DNA of 64,000 nucleotides, from contig NC_068346.1 in the NCBI RefSeq assembly GCF_014633365.1, positions 16,637,030-16,701,029 on the forward strand, given 5' to 3'. The DNA is from Diospyros lotus (Eukaryota; Streptophyta; Magnoliopsida; Ericales; Ebenaceae). The translations under genes and the position numbers were made by a program. The notes beneath the pieces are model-generated. The model was not told the DNA's origin, did not search any database, and saw only the letters and a list, made by a program, of their open reading frames with translations. Positions 33,801-47,146 of the stretch are shown here, one piece after another (the stretch's first letter is position 1; every line of letters starts with the position of its first letter).

Positions 33801-34449
33801 TTGTTCTTCTAATCGGAATCGTTCCTTCCGGACATGACTCGCCGGAGAAACTCCATAACTGAAAGGTTTCCGGCAAGTTGGCCGTTGGGTTGTGGCCTCT
33901 TGGCCTCTCTGGCGGATCCTGTGAACCCAAGAAGTAAATTTCCAGACATTTAACCTTACCTAGCTAGCTAGGATTGTAGAAGAAGAAGTTCAGATCCCTG
34001 AAAAGCTATATATATACCAGTGGCTTTTGGCCTTTCAATAAAGGATGATCAAATGCTGGTTGCCGATGAGATGCAACGCAATCTATCAGATCGCCGTCGG
34101 GACTCTGCAACAGAGCTCCGGTAACTCGATCGGAATAAATAATTAAGCACAGGAGAGAAGGGAGGAAAAGAAGTAAGGAAACGTGGAGAAAGGTTTTCAA
34201 GATCATCATCAAGTAAAGAAAAGAGACCTGAATTGTCTTGATAGCAGGCTTGTTGATCTTGAGGAGATGAGTTCTGATCATCTTCAACCTCTGCAGCTCC
34301 TCCCCCGGTCGAAACGTCTCGTTCGGGCGACTGTAGCTTCTGGATTCCGACGAATGCGCCGGGAAGATGGAGGAAGAAACAAGCAGAAAGAGAAGGGAAA
34401 TGGGGATGATTGGGGAAATTCTACCGTAGCTAGGACTTCTGGGAGCCAT
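30845..34449 (-). CDS. Neprosin-family (DUF239) secreted protein, seven exons
   Basis: Exons (minus strand): 34228-34449, 34018-34104, 33706-33918, 33108-33272, 32280-32333, 32003-32149 and 30845-31222. All lengths are multiples of three, so all six introns are phase 0, and the product is 421 residues. Residues 1-32 form a signal peptide ([17 protein letters not shown]). Residues ~48-174 match the neprosin activation domain ([34 protein letters not shown]). Residues ~175-415 match the neprosin domain ([51 protein letters not shown]). Neprosin from pitcher plants is a glutamate-type prolyl endopeptidase; Glu204 (NEFS) and Glu306 (WWLEFG) are candidate catalytic residues, an inference. Intron 4 uses a GC donor (33107-33106); the other five introns are GT-AG. 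The start codon at 34447-34449 opens the signal peptide. The substrate is unknown. Confidence 0.9.
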
Positions 34450-34665
34450 GTTGGAGGAAATTAATCAACTCGTCTGTCTCTCTCTTCTCTCAAGTTTCAG
34501 CCGCCACGAACTCTCGACATTTCTGAACATTAATAGCGGTGTCTTCTTCTGTGATCAAAATGGCACCAATCATTCTGAGTTCTTGTCCCTTCGATCCCTT
34601 GCCTTCAACCCAACAACGGTTCGAGCAAAGTCAATTCGCTCTGTCGATCCCTCAGTATAAGCAAG

Positions 34666-34667
<2 letters not shown>

Positions 34668-34708
<41 letters not shown>
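34668..34708. repeat. (CT)20 microsatellite upstream of the neprosin gene
   Basis: It is an uninterrupted CT run of about 20 units, some 220 bases upstream of the neprosin ATG, probably in its 5' UTR or core promoter. On the coding strand it reads (GA)n, a class that can bind plant GAGA-binding proteins. A regulatory role is only a possibility. Confidence 0.8.
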
Positions 34709-34710
<2 letters not shown>

Positions 34711-34749
34711 GCTTCTCCTTCTATGGCTTGGTCTAAGTTCTGCCACCTG

Positions 34750-37315
34750 AAGTCTTTTGAGGCATGAGCTAATAATGAATCCCAAACCTGTCGTGGGTTC
34801 TTTTAAAATGAGTTTTTTAAGATTAAGGTTATCTTTTTATGTGAGAACATAATTACAATAGAGATTCTTATAAGAAAAATGAATAAAATTAAACAAATAT
34901 ATAGCAAGAGAACATGGGATAAAGAATAAGAAAATTTAGTAGAAGATAATTAAATTTTATATTAATTATAAAGGTCCCAAAAAATAAGACCTCAAGTAAG
35001 GATGATTTACTCATTAAAATTTATATAAGAGACTGCGCATAGTTAATGAGATTGACGTTTAGTATATATAGTAGTGTAGAAATAAATACTGGGTTATGAT
35101 GCAAATTTTGTTGGGAAAAAAAAAAAAGAAATTGGAGAGAGAGAGAGAGAGTTTTTTCCAGTCTCCAACACAAGCAAAGACTGGAACTTTATCTTTTTGT
35201 GTAAATAATGGGTGGGTATAAGGGGGATGATAATGGATACTGATTTTTCTGTTATTCTTTGAACTTTGGGACTGAAGAGAAGAGAGACAGGAAAGGAATT
35301 AGACTTGCTTTGGGAGTTTCTTTCTCACTTCCCTAGACATCCTCCATTCTTCTCAGCCTTGCATATGTATATATATAAATATATATATGTATGTCATGGG
35401 TTTTTGGTTAGATTTTGCTGGGACTTTGCCGGCCGGCATGCGCACCTGGTTATGTGCACTTTGCATGCATGCTTGAATATGCAACACAAGCATCCTTAAT
35501 TATATTGTGCATGCGCGCGCGCCTATACATTTAATTTAGATATTATTCTAATCTGCAAACAAAAAGAGGGATCCATACCAGTTGCATATATATTCAGGAA
35601 GTTTCGTTGGGACATCTTATATTTTCTGAAAATAAAATCACTTAAATTGGCACAATCTAATAATCTTCATGAGTTTAAGTATAGTATTTGATTTTATGAT
35701 CTTAAAATCACACTTCGTCTAGTATTTTTTGGATTAGTAACGGTAATGCTAATTACAAGTTGTATTAGAAATCAAATCAAAATCACTATTGAGTTAGTGC
35801 AAGGCAAAAGTATTTTTAGACTTAAAACTTTTATTAGATTGAAATATGGGATTGCTGGTCAATATAACTCTCAACTTTTGATGATAATGGACGAAATAAT
35901 ATAATCAGAATTTCTTTAATAGATTAACCATATATAAGGTTAAGTTGTGACGTAATCATGGGAACCCAAGAAGCACAGAAAGGACATGGATTTAGGGGAC
36001 AATGACCCACAAGGAGCTGCCCTCTGTGAATTTTGTTTGGAGAAAGCTAAGATGAAAGAGAATTCAAGTCAAAATCAAGACACATATATGATCAGTTGAT
36101 GTTTCAAGTTTGGTAGGTGAGAGGCTGAGGAGCTATTGCTTGGATGAACTAGCTAGCAGGCAAGCATGTGGTGTAATAATTAATAAGCATAAAACATTCA
36201 ATGTTTCAGTTTTCGTTGTCTTGAATGAAGAAAAGCTGAGTTCATACTGTCATGTGTGTCTGAGAAAGTTTGCCTCAAGAAAACAAATTAAAGTGAGTTT
36301 TTTTTTTTTTTTTTTCAAAAAAATTCCATTTCTAAATTGTGATGGCCACCCAGTTGGCTGAAATGAATGACTGATTACCTAAACCCTATGTTTAACTGGA
36401 GCAGTCAAAGTGTCTCCTAATTGTTAATTAATGAAAGGGAAGTAATTAAGAGAGGTCTTAAACAGTAGAATGAAGAAGAAAGGCCTCGCGTTGGAATTTA
36501 TTGTTGGCTTCTTCCTTTTTGGATAAAAAAGGAAACTAAATATATGTATATATATTTATGGTCAATTCAGTTCCGTGGTGGGAGCCAAAGTAAGTTTCCC
36601 ACTTTGGATAAGTCAAAGGTTTTAGGCTGCATTGACTGTCCCGAAGCCCAGCTGAATCCATCTCAGGGTCACATCACCTTGTTTCTTTTCTTTTTGACTT
36701 GGTTTTTATTTCTTTTTCGTCTTTGACACGCAATTATGAATGATTTTTAAAGAAATATGGTTTAGTCTAAATATTAATTGACAGGCTTGGCAATTGGCAT
36801 GACCATATGAAAAATTGTGGGTTATTATTATTATTATTATTATTGTGAAAATAACTTTATGTTTCCATAAAGTAAAAGTGAGATACAGTATAAAAAAATA
36901 ATTTAATAATTGTCGCAAAGGTTAAATAAAAGTGTGGTGTGCTACGTACTGCTGAAGGTGTAATATTGTTTTCGTTATTAAATGCATTTATGATTCTTTA
37001 TTCTTCTCATTCTCAGCCTCTCAAGAGCAAAGAAACGAAGAATAAAGTGAGAAACAAAATGAATGAAGAAGCAGTGTGGATTAGAGATAACACATTAATG
37101 TGGCCTTCACTTCAAAGGCGGCTAAACTTTGGAATAATTTAAAAGTGGAATAATGGCAAGGAGAAATCCACATCCATCAAAAGAAGAGAATGGAATCGTG
37201 AGAAAGAATGGACAGTAGTAGCTAGTAACTAGTTCAACAACTGGTTCAATTTCATCTCATAAAATGATAACAGGATAAAATCAAAAAACTAATTAGCTGC
37301 TTTTTTGATAATTTG

Positions 37316-37347
<32 letters not shown>

Positions 37348-38251
37348 ATATATATATATATATGAAAATAAAAATTATATAGGGATGATGGTATTTTTGA
37401 TTTTTCCATTCTTTTTAGTTTAAAAGAACTAAAAAGAAAACTAATGGCTCATGCAAAAGGGGGAAAACAAAAAAGAAGATATTAAAGGCTTCCAAGCATG
37501 GAATGGTGATGTTAAGCAATGATTCTGTCTCAGGTGGGCTTGAGGGCAGCTTTTCTAGCCAAACAATCCTCCCAACTTAAATTCCCAAAAAGGGCCTAGC
37601 CAAAGCCACTGAAATGAGGAGTAAAAGTCCATGCACCATGTCTAAAATGGAGATTTTGCCCATAAACATTATTTAGGAGGATTGGAAATAGTTGGAAAGA
37701 GAAATTAAAAAAAAGAAAGAAAGAAAGAAAGAAGAAAGAATACAATGTCTCCTTCCCCCCCCCCCCTTTCTTTCTCTCTCTCTCTCTCTCCCCACTTTTG
37801 TTGTTGGGCAGTGGGCATGCTTGAGGAATCATCCCCATGGGCCATCCCTTGTTACATCAGGATGCATGTGCATCCATCATTGACAAACAATTAATTAACT
37901 GTATATTTATTTTGAACAACAAGACACTATTAATTGATGGTCGAACCACCTCCTTTTCACATTAATTTCCATGGTCACCAAACATGATGATAAAGTCATG
38001 GCGATGCTTGGTCCATGGTCATTATATATATATATATATGTTGAGGTTCCAGCCCATGATGTGTTTGCATTGCAGGCTAAAAAAGAAGCATATATGGAAG
38101 TTAACTTACTTACCTATTTTCTTTCCCCGTAAATTTTTCCCGAGAAAACTTCCCAACATTTGCCAGCCAAAACAACTATAGTAGGAATCTTATTTCTAAT
38201 ACGTATGCACTCCCATTAATTGTTCTTCATGGGTGTGGATCAGATCTAATC
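34750..38251. other. Intergenic DNA with microsatellites
   Basis: No gene is recognised. Simple repeats include GA near 35138-35150, TTA near 36823-36843, CT followed by TA at about 37315-37363, a poly-C run near 37756, and TA near 38023-38038. The short ORFs are low complexity. A promoter for the neprosin gene probably lies in the right-flanking first kilobase. Confidence 0.45.
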
Positions 38252-38468
38252 TTACAAATAATTCTCTCTCACTAAGGCTGGCAAGGCCAACAAGAAGCAT
38301 AACCCGGAAAATAGCAAGGCTAAGGCAGCCATCACCTTCACCAACCTAACATTTCTCTCAGTATATTCTTTCATATTTTCATCATCTGATAGGGCTGGCT
38401 GATAGTTTGGCCTGCACTGATTTTGATTGAATTCTGATATCCTGGCACTGGCAGCTCTATCTCCAAAC
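38252..38468 (-). CDS. Possible last exon of an unrecognised small membrane protein
   Basis: On the minus strand an acceptor-like TACTACAG (ending 38469) is followed by an open frame of 71 codons and a TAA at 38252-38254. It reads, in part, FGDRAASARISEFNQ, then acidic PALSDDENMKEYTER, then NVRLVKVMAALALLFSGLC and FLLALPALV, a plausible single transmembrane helix, ending RENYL. Frame phase implies an upstream exon ending in two bases. I could not find that exon between here and 41286, and I do not recognise the protein. It could be a chance ORF, but the sharp coding character in AT-rich DNA makes it worth recording. Confidence 0.3.
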
Positions 38469-41285
38469 CTGTAGTATTAATAGACACATTAAGGTTACAT
38501 TTTACCGAATATGTATTGCAATAGAACCCCTTTTCTTCTTTTGGCCAAAGAAGAGAGAGAGAGAGAGAGAGAAATAAATAAAAAATCTACACCCTATTGT
38601 ATAGAGGGTATTTTTCTCATTTCCCATTTTGATAGGGTATATATATAAACTAGACATTTGGAGCAAAGGGATCCAATTGTCATTTCAGAAACCAGAAGTA
38701 ATTTAGCCAAAATGAGATATATACATGTGTATATTTATATATATATATAAGAATAACATGATTTAATATAACATTTAATAAAATTATATACTCCTAAAAG
38801 GAAATTATTTGCAATATGTTCATGTGTGTGTGTGTGTGTGTGTATAAGGGACAGTGATAAATTTATCCATTGGCCAAAGGGGTAGAAACTAAAAAGTCAC
38901 TTTTACTCTTATATATCATTATTCATATAATTAAAAGTGTAGTGTTACTCCTCATTTACTTCTTTCTTATTAGTTCAAAATTTCTCATTACAAGAAAGGA
39001 TCCGTTCAGGCTTTCTAGCTTATGAAGCTTATTTTTATATAAAGAGTCTATTTTTTATATAAAGAATCTTATTATTATTACCAAATCGTACTACCTTAAA
39101 AGGTCCACTATCACACAGATATAAAAATTAATCCCCTTAATTACTTAATATCATAAACATTGATTCATCATTGTGTCTTCCATTTTTAGCCACTTTAATT
39201 GTTCATATTCTTTTTTCTTTTGCAAATTTGTGTATTACCCCCAACTTGTTTTTTTGTAGAACTATAGATAACTTGCTAAATTTATAAATACTCTGTATGA
39301 CATAGTTAAAATGTTTTTTTTTTTCTAGATAAATTATTTGTCTCACCTAATTATTGACACTTGAAAAATAATAAAACATATTTTAGCTTGTTCAAAAATC
39401 ATTCTTATATAAAAATAAAGATAATATTGATAATATTCGAAAAATTATATAGATCCATGTTAGAGGATTAAATCATGTTATCAAAGTCAAGTTAGAAGTC
39501 AATGCCTGATGAACCTATAATTTGACTTGGATTAAACTAGCTACAGTATATAAATACCATAATAAAGGATTGAGAGTTCAAACAAAGTATATTTATAGAG
39601 ATAAGACAGAACAAAAGAGTATGGTCAAAGTGAAAGATGAACTCCTAAATATAGTTTAAATAGGACCCGAAAAGTGTGTTTTTTTCAATACTACAATTAT
39701 TATAGTCTTAATAAAAGAAAACCTTCAAAACTTATCAAATAAAACCTTAATCCGAAGTAATTACTTTATCATTGAGAGAGTAGACATATAGAAGTAAAAG
39801 ATTGACAATCTAAGTTTTCTTGGCATCCTGTGTCCAAAAAAAAAAAAAAAAATTAAACTCTTTCAACAGTTACCATCCAACTCAATCCCAAATTCTCAAA
39901 ACAAAAAAAAAAAAAAAAGAAAAAAGAAAAAAAAAAAATCAATGAATCCTATGTTCTGGGGGATCGATTCTTGCTTCATCAAATATGTGTCGTTCCATAA
40001 TGGTGAAAATAAAACACAGAACAGAAGGCCGTCCGGGTTTCTGGCTCCTTGCCAATTAAGATTGTAGCTGCATTAATATATATTTCATTATTGTTATCCT
40101 CTTTTTGTTCTATCGTTTACGGAAATGTGTTTTGAACATTCAAATTTTTTAAATGACATTTTTCACACACACACATATATATTAATTTATTTTATTATAT
40201 ATTATATTAATATAAATATAAATATACAATATACAAAATATTATCAAAATTAAATATCTAAATAATAATATTTCCGAATCATTTAAGTTAACAATGGTAG
40301 ACGCTAATAACGACACCTAACTTTGAATCCAGGTTGCCAGCACGGGCGGGGTATGAATGGAAAAAATATATAGTGATCCAACCAAGAATGGGAACCATAT
40401 AACAAAGGATAAATTAAAAGTATTATACCTAACAAAGCTAAAATATTACTTGATAAGTTTATTAAATACACATAAGAAATATAATAACTCGAGATTCACA
40501 CTAATAAAAAAAAAAATAAAGATAGTGTAAGCTGTTAGCAGAAAAATAATAATAATAATAATAATAGAAACATGTAAAAATAAGATGAATGAACACAACA
40601 GTGATAAGAACCCTTATAGGGGAACCGACCGGCTTCATGTGTCAAGTCAAGGTGGAGAACTCTCCATTTTACCCCTATAGCAAGAAAGGACAAGAAGGGT
40701 AAAGTACAAAATTATCCACCTTTTGCACACAAATTCGATACACCTTCGTCACGCAACTTAAAGTCATAATTATCCTGGCAAAAGTTTGGATGCGAATGAA
40801 AAGAAGTTTGAAACAAGAGAAGAGAAGAGAAGAGATACTAATTAAAAGCCTCAGTAAAAAAATCTTTGCAAAAAAAAAACTTGGTAAAAAGAAACTCTCA
40901 ATCAATACAGGAAGGATACAATGCCTATACTATCATGAATACAAAAATAATTTAACTGACCTGACCTGACCTGACCTGGCCAGGCCAACTGACATTTTAA
41001 AGTTTAACTGTAGTACATAGAGAGATCCAATTGTCTTTTATAAAGGCAACCTAACTTCAAAGAACACCTGCACACATGCAGTTCACTTCACTTATCATCA
41101 TGTAACCATTCCATTCCATTATTTCCATGCCATCCTATCATTCTCTCTTACCAATTTATTTTTCTTAAATCTATTTGGACAAAGTTATTTGGCTTAACTT
41201 TTAACTTTTTCCCTATGAAGGTACTATGTGTTCTGTTATTGACCAACTCTTCTATTTCAAGATAGCAGAAGAGAAAGGATCAGGA
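38469..41285. other. AT-rich intergenic DNA between the possible exon and the GWD 3' end
   Basis: No gene is supported. It has GT repeats at about 38823-38842, A-rich runs near 39838-39855 and 39903-39938, AAT repeats near 40546-40565, and five tandem CTGAC-like units at 40960-40984. The GWD 3' UTR and polyadenylation site should lie in the last few hundred bases. Confidence 0.45.
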
Positions 41286-42595
41286 TTACATCTGGGGTCT
41301 TGTTTGGACGACGTAAATTTTCCCATCCCTGACAACACCTTCAATGTCTTGCGGAGATCCATAGAGTTCCTCGATTGCGCTTCCGGCACGTGCAATGCTG
41401 GAGAGGATTGTTTGGCGAAATTTTTGATCAATGATTAATTGATCTGATGAATAATCAACCACCACTCTTTCTTCTTCATCCATTGGTACACTGCCAAAAA
41501 TGCAGCACAACGAGAGGAGGGATCAAGCAGGTGAGAATGCATCATATAATCTAATGAGTTCAGCAGATAAAATTTGGAGGGAGAATAACAGCTCACATAA
41601 TTTACCTGTCATACAAACCAGCGCCAGCATAGCCTTCTAGGTCTTCTCCATTCGAATCAGATCGAAATATGATAGATCGTTTTATAAAAAGGCCAATAGG
41701 TTTGCTAGGGTATCCCAACATCTGGAAGTTTTCACATATGTTAACAAAGATGAGATTCACTGAATAGTAACACTAGCTATCGGAGAGGGGTGGTGAAGAT
41801 CTTAAGCATTTTTCTTGTACTGAAAAAAAAAAGAAAATGTCTCACATATTTAGTTCATCAAAATCTTAAAATTAGATTCTCATCAGGCTCACAATTAAAT
41901 GGCTTAATAGATAAATTGTAAATCTATATTGTTTAATATGGTGGATTTGGTAACTGCCAATATAAGTATTCTTCATGTGGCCTGCATAACCATTTATATA
42001 GAGACTTGATAATCTCTATGAATGAATCAGAAGAAGCTGGCTTTTGACTCACCTGAGGATTGTTCAGATCATTCTTCTTGCACACAAAACTCAATGCACG
42101 GCCAGGATAAGCTCCAACTAATGTCTCTCCAAGGCCCTTTACCACCTGTCCCCAAACAAGACATAGATGCGTATTATTTGCTCTGCTTATCAAATGAATA
42201 ATTATTCAAACAAAGTATAACAACAAATCTACTAGTTGGAGTTAAAGTCAGCTAGCTCCATTTTGGGTGTGGTAGTAGTATCCGACACAAAAAAGATGTT
42301 GACACGGTATAAACCCAGCAGGATGTGTAGGATGCACTCTTTGGGATAAATTTGCACAATGACAAATTGGGTGAAGAATAAAAACATATATCTTCCCCAA
42401 TTTAAGAACTCATTCCATTTAGAGCTTCTCTCAGTAGAAGCTTCTATTGTTTCAGTCAAAACTAACAAAGTCTCCACCACCTTCAAGCTGCAGCCATCTG
42501 TTTCCCCAACCAGCAACCATCCCAGCTTCCAGCAGCAATTAGCAAAGGGTAAGCCTAATCTCCGTCCATCCCTCTTCCTATCTCCTGTTCTCCAA

Positions 42596-42640
<45 letters not shown>

Positions 42641-45600
42641 GCACTGGCATTCATCAACGTTTTACACATTTATTCTCTCTATGGAACCACTACCACAATC
42701 ACCACTGGTTCAATTGATCAGTCTGCATTTTAGGTAACCCTTGGGTAACTAATCTTTTCATACCATATGTTTTACTTTTCAAGCATAGATGGGGTATAGC
42801 TGACCCCACCTAGTGGGATTAAGGCTTGTAATTGCTGCAATTGTTTGCAATGAAACTTTGTCATATGCCTCTGTTTTCAGTGAAGAAGGCCATTGATGTG
42901 TTGTGACCTACTTATCATTGAGAATTTTCCGACTTGCTAAATTAGTTGGAGTTTTTTCAATATTTTTTTACTACTTCCAAGGTTTTTATGTTCATAAATA
43001 TTGACAATAGAAATTATAAGATTTATTCTATTTTCATGGTATCCCAAGTTGTATCCATATCCTCATTTTTTTTTTTTCAATATGCCATATTCCGTCTCTA
43101 TTTCTGAAACTGTGCCTCTAAGCCATGATCACCAAGGTTTTAATTATCTTATAACCATCTTTGAGCCTTTATTGGAAGCAATGAACTAGTCAGTGGGATG
43201 AATCTTAAAGGTAGTAAAGGATTCAGGCCCTGAGTCCCAACTGAACAGGATACTGATCCATCATATCAGAAGTCATTAGAAGGAGGTGCGCTTGAATTGA
43301 ACTTATTACTCTACCTCCTGCCTTAAACAATAACCTAACACTAACTTGTTGGTAGGTTGAGATACCCAGCAAATATCACCTCATTAAACTCTCACAACCA
43401 AGGAGAAATACAGTAGAAAGGGGGGAGTTACCTCTGCATAAATCTCTGTCGAGTCTCCTGAAGATGGATTAGTCGTGTGGATGACAAATGCATAATCAGC
43501 ATTTATTATTTCTTGAACCAGGACAGCCATGCAAAGATAGTCATGATCTAGTTTCACTTTTCTTGTGCTGAAGTATGCCCTCTCATTCCACTTTGAAGCC
43601 CAAACCTATACAATCACCAGTAAACAGTATCAGCAAGCCTCACATCTCAATCACTTAAAAAGAGGCATCCCTAGTGCATTGGACTCCTAGCTTTGCAAGG
43701 GTCATTTTTTGTGCATAGCCTTACCTTACTTTTTTGCAAAGAAGATCTTTTTACAACTTGAACTCATATGACTTTCCAATCACAAATATTACTGCGACAT
43801 TATCAATAATTTATGGACAAAAATAAGTTTTAGGAAAGTCAAAAATTGAACTACATGAAATTTCAAATTTCACGCATACATTGATAAACAAAACCCAGAA
43901 TATGAACATCTCCAACAGATGCCACAGACAGCTAACTATGCCCATGATTTAGTATGTAGAGGTAAATGGAAGACATTTTCCCTGATAAACTTGAATGGAG
44001 AAGATATCAGCTCATAGAGTACTTGAAACATGTTCTTGTTTCTAGAGAAAGTAAGTTAGTTGTGCATTAACCAGGTGTGAGGCAGGGAACCATGTCACAA
44101 ACTAATTTTCTTTGTGGAGTGACCCAAACATACCTTCTTTATAGCCATCCAAGCTTGTTCCCATCTCTGCTGACCTTCGTCACCAGGCCAAGGCATGCCA
44201 GAACTCTGCATCTTGTTCTTCAGTTCTTGAACCTGAAATAGAACTTCTCATAAGGTCTTTAGCTTAAACATAACTTTTCTTCTTCTCGTATCTATTTACT
44301 TTTTTCTCCTTTATCCTCTTTTTCTTTTCAGATAAGCTATCATGTCCAATAGAAATCCTTAAGAAAAACAATACAAGCCTGTAACAGTTCACAGGAGATT
44401 CTAGCTAATAAATATTTTCATCCTCAAGTAGCAATTGCTGAAGAATTAAAACTTCATGTTTTAAGACCACCTCAAGCCCCCACCTGTTTATCATCATGGG
44501 AGTATGGGTCAAAGAAAAATTAAACAGCAGAATCCTGAGAAGATTGAATTACGCTTCTTGCACTCAGTTATCTCCACTCTCACAATTTTCAAAGGCTTGT
44601 TTGTTAAAAGGTAAAAGAAAGAAAACACAAAAAAAAAAAAAAAAAAACTCTCTGTTTCTAGATAGGACATACCAACTGGGATGGTGCTGCAAGCTCTAAA
44701 ACTGTCTCACGGATCTGCCTGAGGGCACTGAAATCTCCTTTTCCTAACTTTTTCTTCAGGAACTGCAACTTCTGATGCACTCCCTGTAATTAATGGAAGC
44801 AGCAATAGGGAATTCAAATTAGGGTAAAAGAAATCATGCAATTCAAAACTGACACAATAGAAAAGCTCATGTACCAACTAGACAACTTCAGCCTAGGAAT
44901 GGACCTTGTAAGGAATTCAAAACTCATGCAAGAGTTCAGCTACTGAATGTTTGCCACTGTTCTAATGGTTTCATGTATGGTAGGCATCTATCATGAAGAT
45001 GATGCATATTCAAAGATTGAAATTAAATGACTGTATTGAAAATTTTAGTACTGGATTCCATATCTACATTATTAGGATTTTATGCTGCAGCACCATCCAA
45101 ACTGAATTATGTCAAGTCAGGGATGCCCTGATTAGAACTCAGCTTAGAACATGAGGAATGTTGGTGCACCTACACATGATCCTGTCATTAATTTTAACTA
45201 AAAAAGTTTGTCAATGGGCAGATCACTATGTGTTTGGTCACATTATTCATTTGCTGTCTCTTAAGGCATTCTCTTGTTTCTCAGTCAACCTACTGGAAGC
45301 CATTCCTAAGAAAAATCCATTGGATGGTCACTACCCATTATAATCGGTGGTTCACCCATCCAAATTTTTTTGGCTGGGACAGGAATCTCAGACAAGGACA
45401 CCAATTTTAAACAGACATGCATGTAAATTCACCAGGTTGGAAAATCTACAATTGTGAAATGATAAAATACATGCAAAATGAAAACATTAGAAATTACTGA
45501 ATGACAGAATATATTCTTGTAGTTAGAAACCATGTCATAATTGTGGAAGTGCTTGAGATGAACCAACCTGATTTAAAGCATCTGACAGAACTTTCTCGAA

Positions 45601-47146
45601 AACCCCAAATGGTAGAGCAACAGATGTAGGAATCCCTACCCAAGATGGCACTTTTCCTTTCAGATATGCAATATTACGTGATTTAGCTCCAACCTATGAA
45701 AACCCACATTCTGCAAGTTAATCTAAAAGCAGACCATATTTGAAACTTATACAGCAATCACTGAATAATTCCTATTTTATATTATTTCAATCACCAGTAT
45801 ATATTAAACAAGAGAACAAAACCCCTCAAATATAAATGAAAATTTGACATTACAATCCTAACCATTTCACTTGTGAACTCCTCAGATGATATGGCATATC
45901 TACCCGCAAACTGCTTCTTGACCAATTTTACTGAAGGCAAAAAACCTCCTTCTTTCAAGTTAGTTGAACTTGTCCTGCTGATGTCACCTTCCACTTTGCT
46001 GTAGTTAAGCACCAGATGAAAAGAGGAATAACATTGGTTCTTGCCCATAGAAGAATGATAGTGGATAATAACATTTTTGACACGTAAATAATATATAAAC
46101 AATGGAATCAAATTAAAGAAGGAACATAAAAACAGCAAGCAAAGAACAATTCACTTGCTTGGAGGTCAGCCAAGCAGATGGATGCACTTACCTATAAACT
46201 ATATCTGCAGATGTAGGTTTTAAATGCAACAACTTCCCTTCATTTGCTTGGAGGTCATCCAATATATTGGAATCAAAGCAAGTAGCAAAACAGACCTGCC
46301 AGAGAGCAAAATTTGGTCACAGATATCAGATATACCACTCATTTCAACAAAACAGTTGCAAGATGACAGTTATTAACCTTGCTATTTCTTGCTCGCACAG
46401 AGACATGAGATAGAACATCTGGCATGTCAGGCGTCAGCACAGCAACTGTACCATCTGGAATTTCCTCTTCTCCTTTCACAGTTTTTGCCACCAAAATTGT
46501 TGGCTGCCCATAAGATTTATTCTGGACAGCAAGCAATTCATCCACAACAACTACATATCCAACAGCTTCAACTGGGCTTATAACCTGCCAACTGTATCAG
46601 ACAAGACAAGTTTGTTAACCTTGATGTAATGACATATTGTAAGCCTCAAAATATTATGCTTGAGATTCATAGAAAAACTCTAAATTATAGAGCTAAAACT
46701 TTTGAGGACTAGAAACACCACACGTACATGCCCAGAAACACTCACTAATTCATTGAGTTTATAAAAGTTTAAGACACTTGGACCAACCTTCCCAAATGTG
46801 CAGTTTCACGAAGAATGGGATCAAGCCGGTTAAGAAGTGAGGATAGGGAAGCAGCTGATCCAGCACGAATAATTTCTTCCGTGAATATATTCACCTGTGT
46901 TAAGCATGTCATTGGTGTGTATACAACATAATATGAAAGTCAATTTAGAGTATTGTGCAATCAACATACAGCCTGCTGATCCACTCCAAGCTGTGACCCA
47001 AGATATTCTGCAGATGGTTGCAATAGATGATGATACTGCTCTGCCTTGCTTGCAAGTGCAAGTCTCGTTCTGTCAAGGACAGATTTTGCATACAATGCCC
47101 AGTGACCATCCCCATTCTTTAACATGTTCTGACCTTGATTCCATCC
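41286..47146 (-). CDS. GWD1: GWD1 3' exon block (12 exons: phosphohistidine and nucleotide-binding domains)
   Basis: Exons: 46970-47146, 46788-46894, 46378-46591, 46192-46295, 45863-45998, 45568-45693, 44673-44783, 44134-44232, 43432-43605, 42053-42145, 41606-41721 and 41286-41490. Landmarks in order are GWNQGQNMLKNGDGHWALYA, RAGSAASLSSLLNRLDP, SPVEAVGYVVVVDELLAVQ, then the His motif PDVLSHVSVRAR, CFATCFDSNILDDLQ, KLVKKQFAGRYAISSEEFTS, GIPTSVALPFGVFEKVL, MPWPGDEG, QEIINADYAFVIHTTNPSSG, VKGLGETLVGAYPGRALSF, FIKRSIIFRSDSNGEDLEG and SIARAGSAIEELYGSPQDIE. All donors here are GT and all acceptors AG, with phases consistent across every junction. The stop TAA is at 41286-41288. Confidence 0.93.

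Noticed and set aside
37692..37883. Lys/Glu-rich and Ser/Leu-rich ORFs
   Set aside because: These are translations of A-rich and CT-repeat DNA on both strands.
39935..40075. Candidate upstream exon for the 38252-38468 ORF
   Set aside because: Short open frames exist on the minus strand, but no GT donor in the needed phase was found.
40675..40905. Minus-strand 76-codon ORF upstream of the possible orphan exon
   Set aside because: It is Phe/Leu-rich, shows no donor that would join the orphan exon in phase, and no domain.
40960..40984. Short tandem CTGAC repeat considered as a CRISPR-like or regulatory array
   Set aside because: It is five contiguous five-base units without spacers, an ordinary microsatellite in a plant genome.
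42359..42733. A 124-codon plus-strand ORF with Ser-Leu and Thr-His repeats
   Set aside because: It translates the CT/CA microsatellite and is antisense within a GWD1 intron.
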